A stretch of 64,000 nucleotides of DNA, from assembly GCF_051859625.1 (NCBI RefSeq), contig NZ_JBHYFH010000002.1:124001-188000 (forward strand). The letters are read 5' to 3'. The position numbers and the translations under genes were made by a program. The stretch is from Oceanicaulis sp051859625 (GTDB taxonomy: Bacteria; Pseudomonadota; Alphaproteobacteria; Caulobacterales; Maricaulaceae). Shown in pieces: positions 7,276 through 16,467 of the stretch (position 1 is its first letter; each line of letters opens with the position of its first letter). Under the pieces are notes generated by a model. The model was not told the DNA's origin. It did not search any database and saw nothing but the letters and a program-made list of their open reading frames with translations.

Positions 7276-8328
7276 ATGGGCGAGACGCAGACCCCCGCCA
7301 CGAAACCTGAAAAGGCGCGCGGGGGCATTGCGCGCCTGTTGCTCTGGCTCGCCGGGATTCTGGTCGTGCTCGCGCTGATCGCTGCGGGCGCCGCCTATGG
7401 CGGCTGGGTCTGGATCAACCAGCAATTTGTCGCGCCGGGGCCTGCCGCCGCCAATGAAACCGTGCTGCTGCCGCGCGGCGCGGGTCTTATCGCCATCGCC
7501 AATCAGCTCGAGCGCGAAGACCTGGTCGAAGACGCCCGGCTGTTCCGCGTCATGGTGATGATCGACGGCGGCGACCGTGATTTGCGGGCCGGCGAGTTCG
7601 CCATCCCGGAAGCCGCCTCCATGGCCGAGATCTACGACATTCTGCGCTCGGGCCAGACCATCCAGTATCCGGTGACGGCGGCGGAAGGGCTGACCACGGC
7701 GATGATCGCGCGCGTGGTCGAAGCGTCTGACGTGCTGACGGGCGAAATCGAGCGCATGCCGGCCGAAGGAACGCTTCTGCCTGAAACCTATCTGGTCAGC
7801 CGCGGGGACACGCGCCAGGGCGTGATCGACCGCATGCAGGCGGCTCAGGACGCGCTGATCGCAGAGCTGTGGCCAAACCGGGCCGAGGACCTGCCCTTTG
7901 ATACGCCGGAAGAGGCGATCATCCTCGCCTCGGTGGTGGAAAAAGAAACCGGCATCGCTCATGAGCGCCCGATGGTGGCGTCGGTGTTTGTGAACCGGCT
8001 GCGTCGCGGCATGCGCATTCAAAGCGATCCGACGATCATTTACGGCATTACACAGGGCGAGCCCCTGGGCCGCGGTATTCGCCGGTCTGAACTCGACAGC
8101 ACATCCAATCCCTACAACACCTATCAGATTGACGGTCTGCCGCCGACGCCGATCGCCAATCCGGGGCGGGACGCCATCGCTGCGGTTCTGAACCCGCCTG
8201 AAGGCGAGTATTATTATTTCGTGGCGGACGGCACTGGCGGGCATGCGTTTGCATCCAGCCTGGCCGAGCATAATCGCAATGTGGCGCGCTGGCGCCGGAT
8301 TGAACGCGAACGCGCCCAAGGGGGCTAG
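7276..8328 (+). CDS. mltG: Endolytic murein transglycosylase MltG (YceG-like)
   Basis: Inner-membrane lytic transglycosylase that cleaves nascent glycan strands and is thought to set their length. 350 residues: short cytoplasmic N-terminus, one membrane anchor (about 20-42), then the periplasmic YceG domain. The catalytic glutamate is in LASVVEKETG (E222), followed by SVFVNRLRRGMRIQSDPTI and the late GLPPTPIANPG motif. ATG 7276 is chosen over the upstream TTG at 7270 because AGGA precedes it at proper spacing. The fabF-mltG-yicC-gmk order is common in alphaproteobacteria. Confidence 0.95.
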   Translation: MGETQTPATKPEKARGGIARLLLWLAGILVVLALIAAGAAYGGWVWINQQFVAPGPAAANETVLLPRGAGLIAIANQLEREDLVEDARLFRVMVMIDGGDRDLRAGEFAIPEAASMAEIYDILRSGQTIQYPVTAAEGLTTAMIARVVEASDVLTGEIERMPAEGTLLPETYLVSRGDTRQGVIDRMQAAQDALIAELWPNRAEDLPFDTPEEAIILASVVEKETGIAHERPMVASVFVNRLRRGMRIQSDPTIIYGITQGEPLGRGIRRSELDSTSNPYNTYQIDGLPPTPIANPGRDAIAAVLNPPEGEYYYFVADGTGGHAFASSLAEHNRNVARWRRIERERAQGG

Positions 8329-8343
8329 CGGGAGGCTATCGCA

Positions 8344-9225
8344 ATGACGCTGTCTGGCATGACAGGCTTCGCCCGAACCGAACGCTCGGGCGAATACGGC
8401 GCCGTTTCCGTCGAGGCCCGCTCGGTCAACGGCAAGGGGCTGGATGTGCGCTTGCGCTTGCCCCAAGGGCTGGATGCGCTTGAAAACCCGGTCCGCGAGC
8501 TGGCCAAGACACGGTTCACACGCGGCTCGGTGTCGCTCAATGTGACGCTGACCGCGCCCGAAGATGCGGGGCTGGCCAGCGTCGATCAGGCGCGGCTGCA
8601 GGCCTATATCGAGGCCACGCGTCTGCTGGTGGACAAGGGCGTTGTGGAGCGTCCCTCGGCGGGCGAACTGCTGGCGCTGAAGGGCGTGATCACCTCTGAA
8701 GACGCAGTGCTCAGCGACGAGCAGATAGACGCGCGCAACGCCGCTGTTCTCGATGCGGTCGAGGCTGCGTTTGACGGTCTGAAAGCAGCGCGACTTGAAG
8801 AGGGCGCCGCGCTGAAAGGCATGCTCGACGCGCATCTGGGCGAGATCGCGGAGTTGCGCACCCAGGCCGCCGCGTGCGACAGCGCCATGCCCGCCGCGAT
8901 CAAGGCGCGGCTTCAGGCCAAGCTTGAAGACCTGCTTGACGGGACGGTCGATCCCGACCGTCTGGCGCAGGAAGCGGCCATGATGGCGGTGAAAGCGGAT
9001 GTGCGCGAAGAACTGGATCGGCTTAAAGCCCATATCGACAGCGCGCATGGGCTTATCGACGGGGGCTCGCCTTGCGGCCGGAAACTTGATTTCCTGTCTC
9101 AGGAGTTCAACCGCGAAGCCAATACGCTGTGCTCGAAATCGAGCGACACCCAGCTGACCAATATCGGACTGGCGCTCAAGGCGACAGTCGATCGCCTGCG
9201 TGAGCAGGTGCAGAATGTGGAGTAG
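8344..9225 (+). CDS. YicC/YloC family endoribonuclease
   Basis: 293 residues. Homologues are reported as endoribonucleases acting on small or structured RNAs and as stress-related proteins. The family opening SGMTGFAR and the SVNGKGLDVRLRLP stretch are clear, as is the C-terminal CGRKLDFLSQEFNREANTL segment characteristic of the DUF1732 end. It sits 15 nt after mltG and 5 nt before gmk, forming one operon. Some genomes name this gene yicC. Confidence 0.93.
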   Translation: MTLSGMTGFARTERSGEYGAVSVEARSVNGKGLDVRLRLPQGLDALENPVRELAKTRFTRGSVSLNVTLTAPEDAGLASVDQARLQAYIEATRLLVDKGVVERPSAGELLALKGVITSEDAVLSDEQIDARNAAVLDAVEAAFDGLKAARLEEGAALKGMLDAHLGEIAELRTQAAACDSAMPAAIKARLQAKLEDLLDGTVDPDRLAQEAAMMAVKADVREELDRLKAHIDSAHGLIDGGSPCGRKLDFLSQEFNREANTLCSKSSDTQLTNIGLALKATVDRLREQVQNVE

Positions 9226-9230
9226 GCGCC

Positions 9231-9887
9231 ATGCACGGTGATCATCTGTCCGGCCCGGTGTTTCGCGGCCAGCGGCGCGGCTTCATGCTGGTGCTGTCCA
9301 GCCCGTCCGGGGCAGGCAAGACGACCCTGTCCAAACGGCTTCTGACCCAGAACCCTGATCTGGTGCTGTCGGTGTCTGCGACCACGCGCGAGCCTCGACC
9401 GGGCGAAAAGCATGGCGAAGACTATTACTTCATGGAGCAGGGCGAGTTCATCGCCAAGACCAAGTCCAACGAATTTTACGAATGGGCGAAGGTGTTCGAC
9501 CATTATTACGGCACCCCGAAAGGCCCTGTGGAAGAGGCGCTGGACGAAGGGCGTGACGTGATCTTCGACATTGACTGGCAAGGCGCCCAGGCGCTGGCTG
9601 AAAGCGCGCCTGAAGACGTGGTGCGCGTGTTCATCCTGCCGCCTTCGCTGAAGCTGCTGCGTGATCGTCTGCATAAGCGCGCCCAGGACAGCGACGAGGT
9701 AATCGAGGGGCGCATGAACCGCGCCAAGGCGGAAATCGAGCATTGGGAGGAGTATGATTATGTGGTCATCAATGACGACTTCTCGCGCGCCCTGGAAAAG
9801 CTCAGCCAGATCCTGCACGCCGAACGCCTGAAACGCTCCCGCCACCCCTGGCTTGAGGGCTTCGTCGACGCGCTGATGGAGGAATAG
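9231..9887 (+). CDS. gmk: Guanylate kinase
   Basis: Phosphorylates GMP (and dGMP) to GDP with ATP, an essential step of nucleotide and ppGpp supply. 218 residues. The P-loop is SSPSGAGKTT (about 23-32), the GMP-binding region has STTREPRPGE-like SATTREPRPGE and HGEDYYFM, and the lid follows in KRAQDSDEVIEGRMNRA. It ends the mltG-yicC-gmk string; the next gene starts 63 nt later. Confidence 0.97.
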   Translation: MHGDHLSGPVFRGQRRGFMLVLSSPSGAGKTTLSKRLLTQNPDLVLSVSATTREPRPGEKHGEDYYFMEQGEFIAKTKSNEFYEWAKVFDHYYGTPKGPVEEALDEGRDVIFDIDWQGAQALAESAPEDVVRVFILPPSLKLLRDRLHKRAQDSDEVIEGRMNRAKAEIEHWEEYDYVVINDDFSRALEKLSQILHAERLKRSRHPWLEGFVDALMEE

Positions 9888-9950
9888 GGGAACCGGACGC
9901 GCAGTTCAGGCGTTTCTGCTTATTCAGTTCACACGCAGAAAGACCCCTTC

Positions 9951-11231
9951 ATGCTGTCCAGGGCCGAGTTTCTCGTCAATCGCGTGCTTCGGTCCATCTG
10001 GTTGCGCCCTGCCGCTTACGCCGCGGGCGCTGCGGCAGTCGTGCTGATCACGCCGCTGATCGATCCTTTTTTGCCGTTTGAGTGGAAAGAGCTGGTCTCG
10101 ACTGAGACCAACGAGGCGGTGCTGACCATTCTCGCTTCCAGCCTTCTGGCGGTTGCGATCTTCTCGCTCTCCACCATGGTTGCGGCGTTGCGTTCCGCTT
10201 CCAGCTCCGCCACGCCGCGCGCCCGCGCCTTGCTGGTCGAAGACGCTGCGGCGCAGAACGCCATCTCCACTTTTATCGGCGCGTTCCTGTTCAGCCTGCT
10301 TGGGGTGATCGGCAGCTTGCTGGGGCTGTATTCGGGCTCGGGGCGCGTGATCCTGTTCGCGCTGACCGTGCTGCTGGTGCTGATCGTCGTGGCGACCTTG
10401 ATCCGCTGGCTCGACCGATTGTCACGGCTGGGCGACGTCACCGAAGCCATCCGCCGGGTGGAGGCGGTGGCCCAGACGGCCTTTGATCATGCGCCGGCGG
10501 CCCGCGATGCGGGCGAGCCGCCCACATTTGAGAGCGGCGTGGATTTGCATCCCAAGACGCCGGGCTTTGTGCAGAATGTGGCGCTCGAAAACCTCAAGGC
10601 GGTGTGTGATCGTCTGGACATACACTTGGTCGTCAAAGCGCCGCCCGGCGCGTTTGCAGACGCTGGCGCGCCCTTGGCCCGGTTGTCGAAACCCGTCGAC
10701 GCCGCCGATGAAGACGCGCTGTGCGCCTGCTTCAATCTCGGATCGGATCGTGATTTTCGCTCTGACCCGTGCTTTGGCCTGATCGTCCTGTCGGAGATCG
10801 CCTCCAAGGCGCTCTCGCCCGGCGTCAACGATCCCGGCACCGCCATTCACACCATTCGCGCGATCCAGCGCGTGCTTCACAAATGGTCGGTCACCTTGGC
10901 TGAAAAGGCCGAAGAGGACACGGATACTGAGGATCAGACGCAGCGCGTTTTCCTGCCTGGAATCTCTGTCCGCCACGCGTTGGAATGCGGCTTTGACCCG
11001 ATTTCGTTTGATGGCGCGAACCGGCCCGTGATCACGCGCACCTTGCTCAGCGCCCTGTCCGGCCTGAAAGCGCAGGATGAGGCGCTGTTCGGCGCTCAGG
11101 CGGATGAGTTGGCGCAGGCCATGCTCGCGCGGGCCCGGTCTGCGATACCCCATGATGCCGACGAGCAGGCGCTGGTCGCCGCCGCCGATCGGCTGGGGTT
11201 CGGAGCTGAGGGCGCCAGCGCGAGCACCTAG
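9951..11231 (+). CDS. DUF2254 family membrane protein
   Basis: 426-residue integral membrane protein of unknown function. Four hydrophobic segments lie in the first 155 residues (about 17-38, 56-80, 103-125 and 130-150), including the family-typical region SLLAVAIFSLSTMVAALRSASSSATPRA. The remaining 270 residues form a soluble domain with LSEIASKALSPGVNDPGTA, a hallmark of DUF2254. It appears to be a single-gene unit. No enzymatic signature is visible, so no function is claimed. Confidence 0.85.
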   Translation: MLSRAEFLVNRVLRSIWLRPAAYAAGAAAVVLITPLIDPFLPFEWKELVSTETNEAVLTILASSLLAVAIFSLSTMVAALRSASSSATPRARALLVEDAAAQNAISTFIGAFLFSLLGVIGSLLGLYSGSGRVILFALTVLLVLIVVATLIRWLDRLSRLGDVTEAIRRVEAVAQTAFDHAPAARDAGEPPTFESGVDLHPKTPGFVQNVALENLKAVCDRLDIHLVVKAPPGAFADAGAPLARLSKPVDAADEDALCACFNLGSDRDFRSDPCFGLIVLSEIASKALSPGVNDPGTAIHTIRAIQRVLHKWSVTLAEKAEEDTDTEDQTQRVFLPGISVRHALECGFDPISFDGANRPVITRTLLSALSGLKAQDEALFGAQADELAQAMLARARSAIPHDADEQALVAAADRLGFGAEGASAST

Positions 11232-11301
11232 GGCGTGGCGCTTCGCCTAAGTGTTGACGCGTGTTAACCTCTCTCCTGATGAAACCCAGGGGAGGGAATC
11301 C

Positions 11302-13290
11302 ATGACCTTTAAAGCCAGCCTGCTGATCGTCTCGAGCCTGTGTGTTCTGACCGCGTGTGGTCCGGCCTCCACCGGCCCCGTGACCGTCAGCGCCTCTGAA
11401 GCGACCACCGCCACGGCGGTCTCTGTTCAGTCAGAGCCGGAGCTGGGCCATTCGGCCGAAGTGTTCTTCAACACCACCTCTTACGGCATGGGCGCGAGCT
11501 CGGGATACGCCTTCTCCAGCGAGACGGGCGAAATCCTGATTTCGTCTGATGAAACCGGGGTGATCAACGCGTATGCGCTCGACCCTGAGAGCGGCGATAA
11601 ACGTGCGCTGACGGCGTCAGATGCGAACGCCACCTACGCGCTGTCCTGGTTCCCTGAAGATGACCGTGTTCTGGTGACCGCTGATGGCGGCGGGGACGAG
11701 CTCAATCATGTCTATGTGCGCGAAGCCGATGGCGCGCTGCGCGATCTGACGCCGGGCGAGAACGTCAAGGCGAGCTTTATGGGCTGGTCCGCGGACGGCT
11801 CGCAGATCTGGATCAGCACCAATGAACGCGATCCGGCTGCGTTCGACCTTTATGCCTATGATGCAGAGACTTATGAGCGGAGTTTGGTCTTTGAAAACGC
11901 CGAGGCGCTCTCCATGTCCGCGATCAGCCCGGACGGGCGCTGGCTGGCGCTGGACCGGCCGCGCACCTCGGCGGACAGCGATATCTTGCTGGCGGATTTG
12001 ACTTCGGATGAAGCGCCCGTGCTGATCACCGAGCATGAGGGCAATATCGCCTATGGCGCCTATGACTTCACCGCGGATTCTTCCGCTTTGGTCTACGCGA
12101 CCAATGAATATGGCGAGTGGAACCAGGCCTGGACCTATGATCTGGCCACCGGCGACCGCGCGCCGCTGATCGAAGCGGACTGGGACGTGATGTATGTGGG
12201 CTATTCGCCCAGCGGCCAGTACCGGGTCAGCGCCGTCAATAATGACGGCTTCACCGATGTGACGGTGCTCGACACCACGACGGGCGAGACGGTCAGCCTG
12301 CCTGACAGCGTGCCCGCCGGTGATCTGGCCGGGGTTCGCTTCAATGAAGATGAAACCCAGATGGCGTTTGGCGTGACCTCATCGGTGGCGCCCAACAATA
12401 TCCACTGGGTTGATCTTCAGACCGGAACACATCGCCAGCTCACCGAAGCGCTCAACCCCGAGCTGAAGCCCGAAGACCTGGTGGAAGCCGAGGTCGTCCG
12501 CTTTGAGAGCTTTGACGGCGTGACCGTGCCGGGGATCATGTACCGTCCCCACAACGCCAACGCGGATACGCCTGTGCCGGCTTTGGTCTGGGTGCATGGC
12601 GGGCCGGGCGGGCAAAGTCGGGCCGGGTATAGCGCCGCGATCCAGCACCTCGTGAACAATGGCTACGCCGTCTACGCCGCCAACAATCGCGGCTCGTCAG
12701 GTTATGGCAAAACCTTCTTCCATATGGATGACCGCCGTCATGGCGAGGAAGACCTGCAAGATATCGTGGCGGCGGGCGATTACCTGCGCTCGCTCGACTG
12801 GGTGCGCGATGACGCTGTGGGCGTGATCGGCGGCTCATACGGCGGCTATATCACCGCCGCGGCTTTGACCTTTCATCCGGAAGCGTTTGACGTGGGCATC
12901 AATATTTTCGGCGTCACCAACTGGGTGCGGACGCTGGAATCCATCCCGCCCTGGTGGGAGAGCTTCCGCGAGGCGCTGTATGACGAGATGGGCGATCCGG
13001 CCACCGACGCCGAGCGCCACCGGGCGATTTCGCCGCTGTTCCACGCCGACCAGATCGTCAAACCCATGCTGGTCGTGCAAGGCGCCAATGATCCGCGCGT
13101 GCTGCAGGTGGAAAGCGATGAGCTGGTCGCCGCTGCGCGTGAGAACGGCGCGATCGTGGAGTATGTGCTCTTCCCTGATGAAGGGCATGGGTTCCGCCGC
13201 CGCGAAAACCGCATCACGGCGTCTGACGCCTATCTGAACTTCCTGGATGAGTATCTGGCGGGTGACACGCCGGAAGGCGACAGCGAGTAA
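11302..13290 (+). CDS. S9 family serine peptidase, predicted lipoprotein
   Basis: 662-residue prolyl-oligopeptidase-like (acylaminoacyl/dipeptidyl peptidase) enzyme. The signal sequence ends in the lipobox LTAC, so the mature protein should be lipid-anchored to the periplasmic side of a membrane. The N-terminal 380 residues form a beta-propeller with repeated WSADGS/YSPSGQ-type blades; the C-terminal alpha/beta hydrolase carries S512 (GGSYGGY), D597 (GANDPR) and H629 (DEGHGF). ATG 11302 follows GGAGGG. Probable role: degradation of short peptides in the envelope. Confidence 0.92.
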   Translation: MTFKASLLIVSSLCVLTACGPASTGPVTVSASEATTATAVSVQSEPELGHSAEVFFNTTSYGMGASSGYAFSSETGEILISSDETGVINAYALDPESGDKRALTASDANATYALSWFPEDDRVLVTADGGGDELNHVYVREADGALRDLTPGENVKASFMGWSADGSQIWISTNERDPAAFDLYAYDAETYERSLVFENAEALSMSAISPDGRWLALDRPRTSADSDILLADLTSDEAPVLITEHEGNIAYGAYDFTADSSALVYATNEYGEWNQAWTYDLATGDRAPLIEADWDVMYVGYSPSGQYRVSAVNNDGFTDVTVLDTTTGETVSLPDSVPAGDLAGVRFNEDETQMAFGVTSSVAPNNIHWVDLQTGTHRQLTEALNPELKPEDLVEAEVVRFESFDGVTVPGIMYRPHNANADTPVPALVWVHGGPGGQSRAGYSAAIQHLVNNGYAVYAANNRGSSGYGKTFFHMDDRRHGEEDLQDIVAAGDYLRSLDWVRDDAVGVIGGSYGGYITAAALTFHPEAFDVGINIFGVTNWVRTLESIPPWWESFREALYDEMGDPATDAERHRAISPLFHADQIVKPMLVVQGANDPRVLQVESDELVAAARENGAIVEYVLFPDEGHGFRRRENRITASDAYLNFLDEYLAGDTPEGDSE

Positions 13291-13313
13291 ACGCCCCGTC
13301 GTGCGGCCTGGGC

Positions 13314-14168
13314 CTAGCCCCGGGCCACACGCCACGCCTTGGCAAGCTTGAAAAAGCCTTCGGGCGGAATGGTTTCCGCACGCGCGCCGGGGTCTATCCC
13401 GGCGTCTTCGAGCAGCGCCTCGGCGCTTTTGCCCGTCTGGCTCGCCGCCGGGCCGAGCGATTTGCGCAAGGTCTTGCGGCGTTGGCCGAACGCGCTTTCC
13501 GTTACGGTTGAAAGCGCCTTGAGGTCGGAGAAGCGCTGATCCTCGGGCAGGGGCTCCAGCACCACCACCGCGCTGTCCACTTTGGGCGGCGGGGTGAAGG
13601 CGCGGGCCGGAACGGTGAAGGCGTAGCGAGACTTGGCCACGGCGGCGGTCAGAATGGCGAGCCGACCGTATTGCTTGTCGCTGGCCGTCGCGACCACGCG
13701 TTCGGCCACTTCCTTTTGAAACATCAACACAAGCCTCGTCCACCAGATCGGATCGGCCTGCAGCCATTTGATCAAGAGCGCCGTGCCCACATTATAGGGC
13801 AGGTTGGAGGCCAGCATCCGCTCGCCTTCAAAGGGCAGGGCGGCTTCATCCACTTTCAGCGCATCCGCTTCGATGATGGAAAAGCGGCCTGGCGCCGCCT
13901 CGCCGATCTGTTCCAGCGCCGGGACGAAGCGGCGATCCTTCTCGATCACCGTCACCCGCGCGGCGCCTTCGCTGAACAGCGCGCGCGTCAGACCGCCGGG
14001 ACCGGGACCGACTTCCATGACGGTGGCGTCGCTCATATCCCCGCACAGCCGGGCGATCTTTGCGGTCAGATTGAGGTCGAGCAGGTAATGCTGGCCAAAG
14101 CGCTTGTCCGCGTTGAGCCCGTGTTCGGCGATCACCGCGCGCAGCGGCGGCAGCTGATCCATGCTCAT
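13314..14168 (-). CDS. rsmA: 16S rRNA (adenine1518/1519-N6)-dimethyltransferase
   Basis: Dimethylates two adjacent adenines in the 3' hairpin of 16S rRNA using S-adenosylmethionine, a late step in 30S maturation (KsgA). 284 residues. Motif I is VMEVGPGPGGLTRAL, the KRFGQHYLLD opening binds RNA, and the catalytic NLPY motif is in ASNLPYNVGTALL. Its start overlaps the pdxA stop, so it is the last gene of the surA-pdxA-rsmA string. ATG 14162 is a close alternative start. Confidence 0.97.
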   Translation of the reverse strand: MSMDQLPPLRAVIAEHGLNADKRFGQHYLLDLNLTAKIARLCGDMSDATVMEVGPGPGGLTRALFSEGAARVTVIEKDRRFVPALEQIGEAAPGRFSIIEADALKVDEAALPFEGERMLASNLPYNVGTALLIKWLQADPIWWTRLVLMFQKEVAERVVATASDKQYGRLAILTAAVAKSRYAFTVPARAFTPPPKVDSAVVVLEPLPEDQRFSDLKALSTVTESAFGQRRKTLRKSLGPAASQTGKSAEALLEDAGIDPGARAETIPPEGFFKLAKAWRVARG

Positions 14169-15154
14169 GACGCGGCCTCTCGGTTGCGCGTCATCTGGTC
14201 AGCCTGGCGCAGAGCCGCGATCAGGCTGTCTGGCCGGGCCACGCCCTGTCCGGCGATATCAAAGGCGGTGCCGTGATCGGGGCTGGTGCGGATGACCGGA
14301 AGCCCCAGCGTGATGTTGACGCCGCCATGAAAGTCGAGGGTTTTCACCGGGATCAGCCCCTGATCATGATACAGGCAGATCGCGGCGTCATAGCCTGCGC
14401 GCGCCTCTTCATGAAACATGGTGTCTGGCGGCAGAGGCCCCACGATATCAACGCCGTCCGTCCGAAGCTGATCTAGCGCGGGGGCGAGGATGTCGATCTC
14501 CTCACGCCCCAGGGCGCCGTTTTCGCCAGCATGCGGGTTGAGACCCGCCAGCGCCAGTCGCGGCTCGTCCAGTGCGAAATCGCGCTTGAGCGCATCGCGC
14601 ACCACATGCGCCGTATGGACGACCGCGTCTGAAGTCAAAGTCTGGATCGCCGTCAGAAGCGGGATGTGGATGGAGACGAGCGCCGTGCGCAAGCCGCCGC
14701 CTGACAGCATCATCACCGGACCGCGCGCGCCGGTCATCGGCAGGTCTTCGGTCAGATGGGCGATAAACTCGGTATGGCCGGGGAATTTGAACCCGATGTC
14801 ATAGAGCCGCGCCTTGGAGACGGGATTGGTGACAATGGCGCTGGCTTCGCCTGCACGGACAGCGTTCACAGCCGCTTCGATCGAGCGCACGGCGGCTTCA
14901 GCTTGCGTCTCAGACGCCTCGAGCGCGATCACGGGCAGGAAGTTTGAGAACACCCGGCGCGCTTCGTCTGCGTCTTTGACCTGTTCGGGGCGCGGAAGGT
15001 CAAGCAGCTGCGCCGCCGCCATCAGGGGCGCCGGGTCGCCATGGACGACAAAGCACGCATCCTCGTCGCGCAAAGCGCGCCAGGCTTTCAGGCAGAGTTC
15101 AGGGCCGACCCCTGCGGGATCCCCGAGGGTCAGAGCCAGAGGCGCGCAGATCAC
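14165..15154 (-). CDS. pdxA: 4-hydroxythreonine-4-phosphate dehydrogenase
   Basis: NAD-dependent, metal-requiring enzyme of the DXP-dependent pathway to pyridoxal 5'-phosphate. 329 residues. The N-terminal LALTLGDPAGVGPEL is the family signature, the metal-ligand histidines appear in FPGHTEFIAHL and LYHDQGLIPVK, and the late TSPDHGTAFDIAG is typical. The start is a GTG overlapping the surA stop codon (GTGA), so it is translationally coupled to surA and to rsmA downstream. Confidence 0.97.
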   Translation of the reverse strand: MICAPLALTLGDPAGVGPELCLKAWRALRDEDACFVVHGDPAPLMAAAQLLDLPRPEQVKDADEARRVFSNFLPVIALEASETQAEAAVRSIEAAVNAVRAGEASAIVTNPVSKARLYDIGFKFPGHTEFIAHLTEDLPMTGARGPVMMLSGGGLRTALVSIHIPLLTAIQTLTSDAVVHTAHVVRDALKRDFALDEPRLALAGLNPHAGENGALGREEIDILAPALDQLRTDGVDIVGPLPPDTMFHEEARAGYDAAICLYHDQGLIPVKTLDFHGGVNITLGLPVIRTSPDHGTAFDIAGQGVARPDSLIAALRQADQMTRNREAAS

Positions 15155-16386
15155 CGGATTTCAATGGTGGCGTCACGACGCAAATCGCGCAGCCAGCGGC
15201 GCGACAGCAGGGACAATTGCTGATTGACCAGCTGGTTTTCGATCTGATCGGTGCTTGGCACGCCCGGCCCCGTGAGGGCCTTGTCGCACAGCACGAAAAC
15301 CTGAGCGCCCGCCGCCGTATCCAGAACCGGCGTAGCCGAGACCGGCTCGAGACCGCTCAAGGCGTCACGAATGGTGGGAACGAGCGCGTTGGCGCCAACA
15401 TCGCCCAGATTGGTGACAAAGACGCCTTCGATGCCGCTGACCACGTCTTCGAGCGCGTCGCAGCTATTGATGCCGCTCGCCGCTTCAGACAGCGCGGCGC
15501 GCTTTTCATCGGACAGCTGAGAGCGGGGCAGGGTGATCTGGGTCAGGGTCAGTTGCTCGACCACCTGACCTTCGCGGCTGTCGATCAAGGCGATCACCTG
15601 GAAGCCGCCCGGCACGCGGATCGGGTTGGAAATCTGACCGGGTTGCATCTGCTCCACGACCTCGGCCACTTGAGGGCGCAGGCCCGACAGCGGCAGATAG
15701 CCCGTGTCGCCGCCGGAGCTGGCGCTTGCGGCGTCGGAGAATTGCTGGGCGACCGCCTGGAAAGGCGCGCCCTGGCGCAGCTGGTCATAAACAGTCTGTA
15801 CAATCCCGACCGCGCGCTCTTCGCCGCCATCAGGGGTGATCTGCACGAAGATCTCGCCCAGACGGTATTGCGACTGTGAGGCGGACTGGATGAAGCGGTC
15901 CAACGCCATTTCGATCTGCTGGTCTGAAATGCGAATGCGCGAGCGATAGCGGCCGCTGACCAGGATTTGCCAGGCGATTTCCGCTTTCACCTGCTGGCGC
16001 AGGGTGTTGATGTCGATGCCGCTGGCGGTGAGGTCGGCTTCGACCTCTTCAACCGTCGCGCCTGAGCGCGCCGCGATGTCGGCGATGGCGTCATCCACTT
16101 CCGCTTCTTCCACATCGAGCTCGAATTCGCGAGCCTGCTGTAGCTGAAGGGTTTCATCCACCAGACCGCGAATGGCCTGATCCTGGATGCGCGCCAGCAT
16201 CTCTTCAGTGGGCTGCACGCCCGCCGAGGAGATGATGAGCCGCATGCGGTCGCGCACATCCAGCGTTGTGATCGGCTGGTCATTGACCACAGCTGCGATG
16301 CCTTCCACCTGTTGGGCGGAGGCGGCGGGCGCAGCGGTCATCATTGCGATGCCGGCGAGGAAAGTCAGCGCGAGTCGGAACGCCAT
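15151..16386 (-). CDS. surA: Periplasmic peptidyl-prolyl isomerase/chaperone SurA
   Basis: Chaperone that escorts outer-membrane beta-barrels, including LptD, to the BAM complex. 411 residues: signal peptide (about 1-24, ending APAASAQ), SurA N-terminal domain starting VEGIAAVVNDQPITTLDVRD, a parvulin-type PPIase domain with FSDAASASSGGDTGYLPLSGL and GFQVIALIDSR, and a further C-terminal region. It lies 81 nt downstream of lptD, its well-known client, and upstream of pdxA and rsmA as in many proteobacteria. Confidence 0.95.
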   Translation of the reverse strand: MAFRLALTFLAGIAMMTAAPAASAQQVEGIAAVVNDQPITTLDVRDRMRLIISSAGVQPTEEMLARIQDQAIRGLVDETLQLQQAREFELDVEEAEVDDAIADIAARSGATVEEVEADLTASGIDINTLRQQVKAEIAWQILVSGRYRSRIRISDQQIEMALDRFIQSASQSQYRLGEIFVQITPDGGEERAVGIVQTVYDQLRQGAPFQAVAQQFSDAASASSGGDTGYLPLSGLRPQVAEVVEQMQPGQISNPIRVPGGFQVIALIDSREGQVVEQLTLTQITLPRSQLSDEKRAALSEAASGINSCDALEDVVSGIEGVFVTNLGDVGANALVPTIRDALSGLEPVSATPVLDTAAGAQVFVLCDKALTGPGVPSTDQIENQLVNQQLSLLSRRWLRDLRRDATIEIR

Positions 16387-16467
16387 GTAAGAACCATACG
16401 GTTAGAGGTGTTCGGGAAAGATACCGATACCACAGACTGACGCAATCGCCCGACTGCGTGTCAGGGG

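Noticed and set aside
7264..9048. A 594-codon open frame on the minus strand
   Set aside because: It lies exactly antisense to mltG and yicC, which have clear family motifs; long antisense frames are expected at this GC content, and its translation is rich in R, H, Q and A without any recognisable domain.
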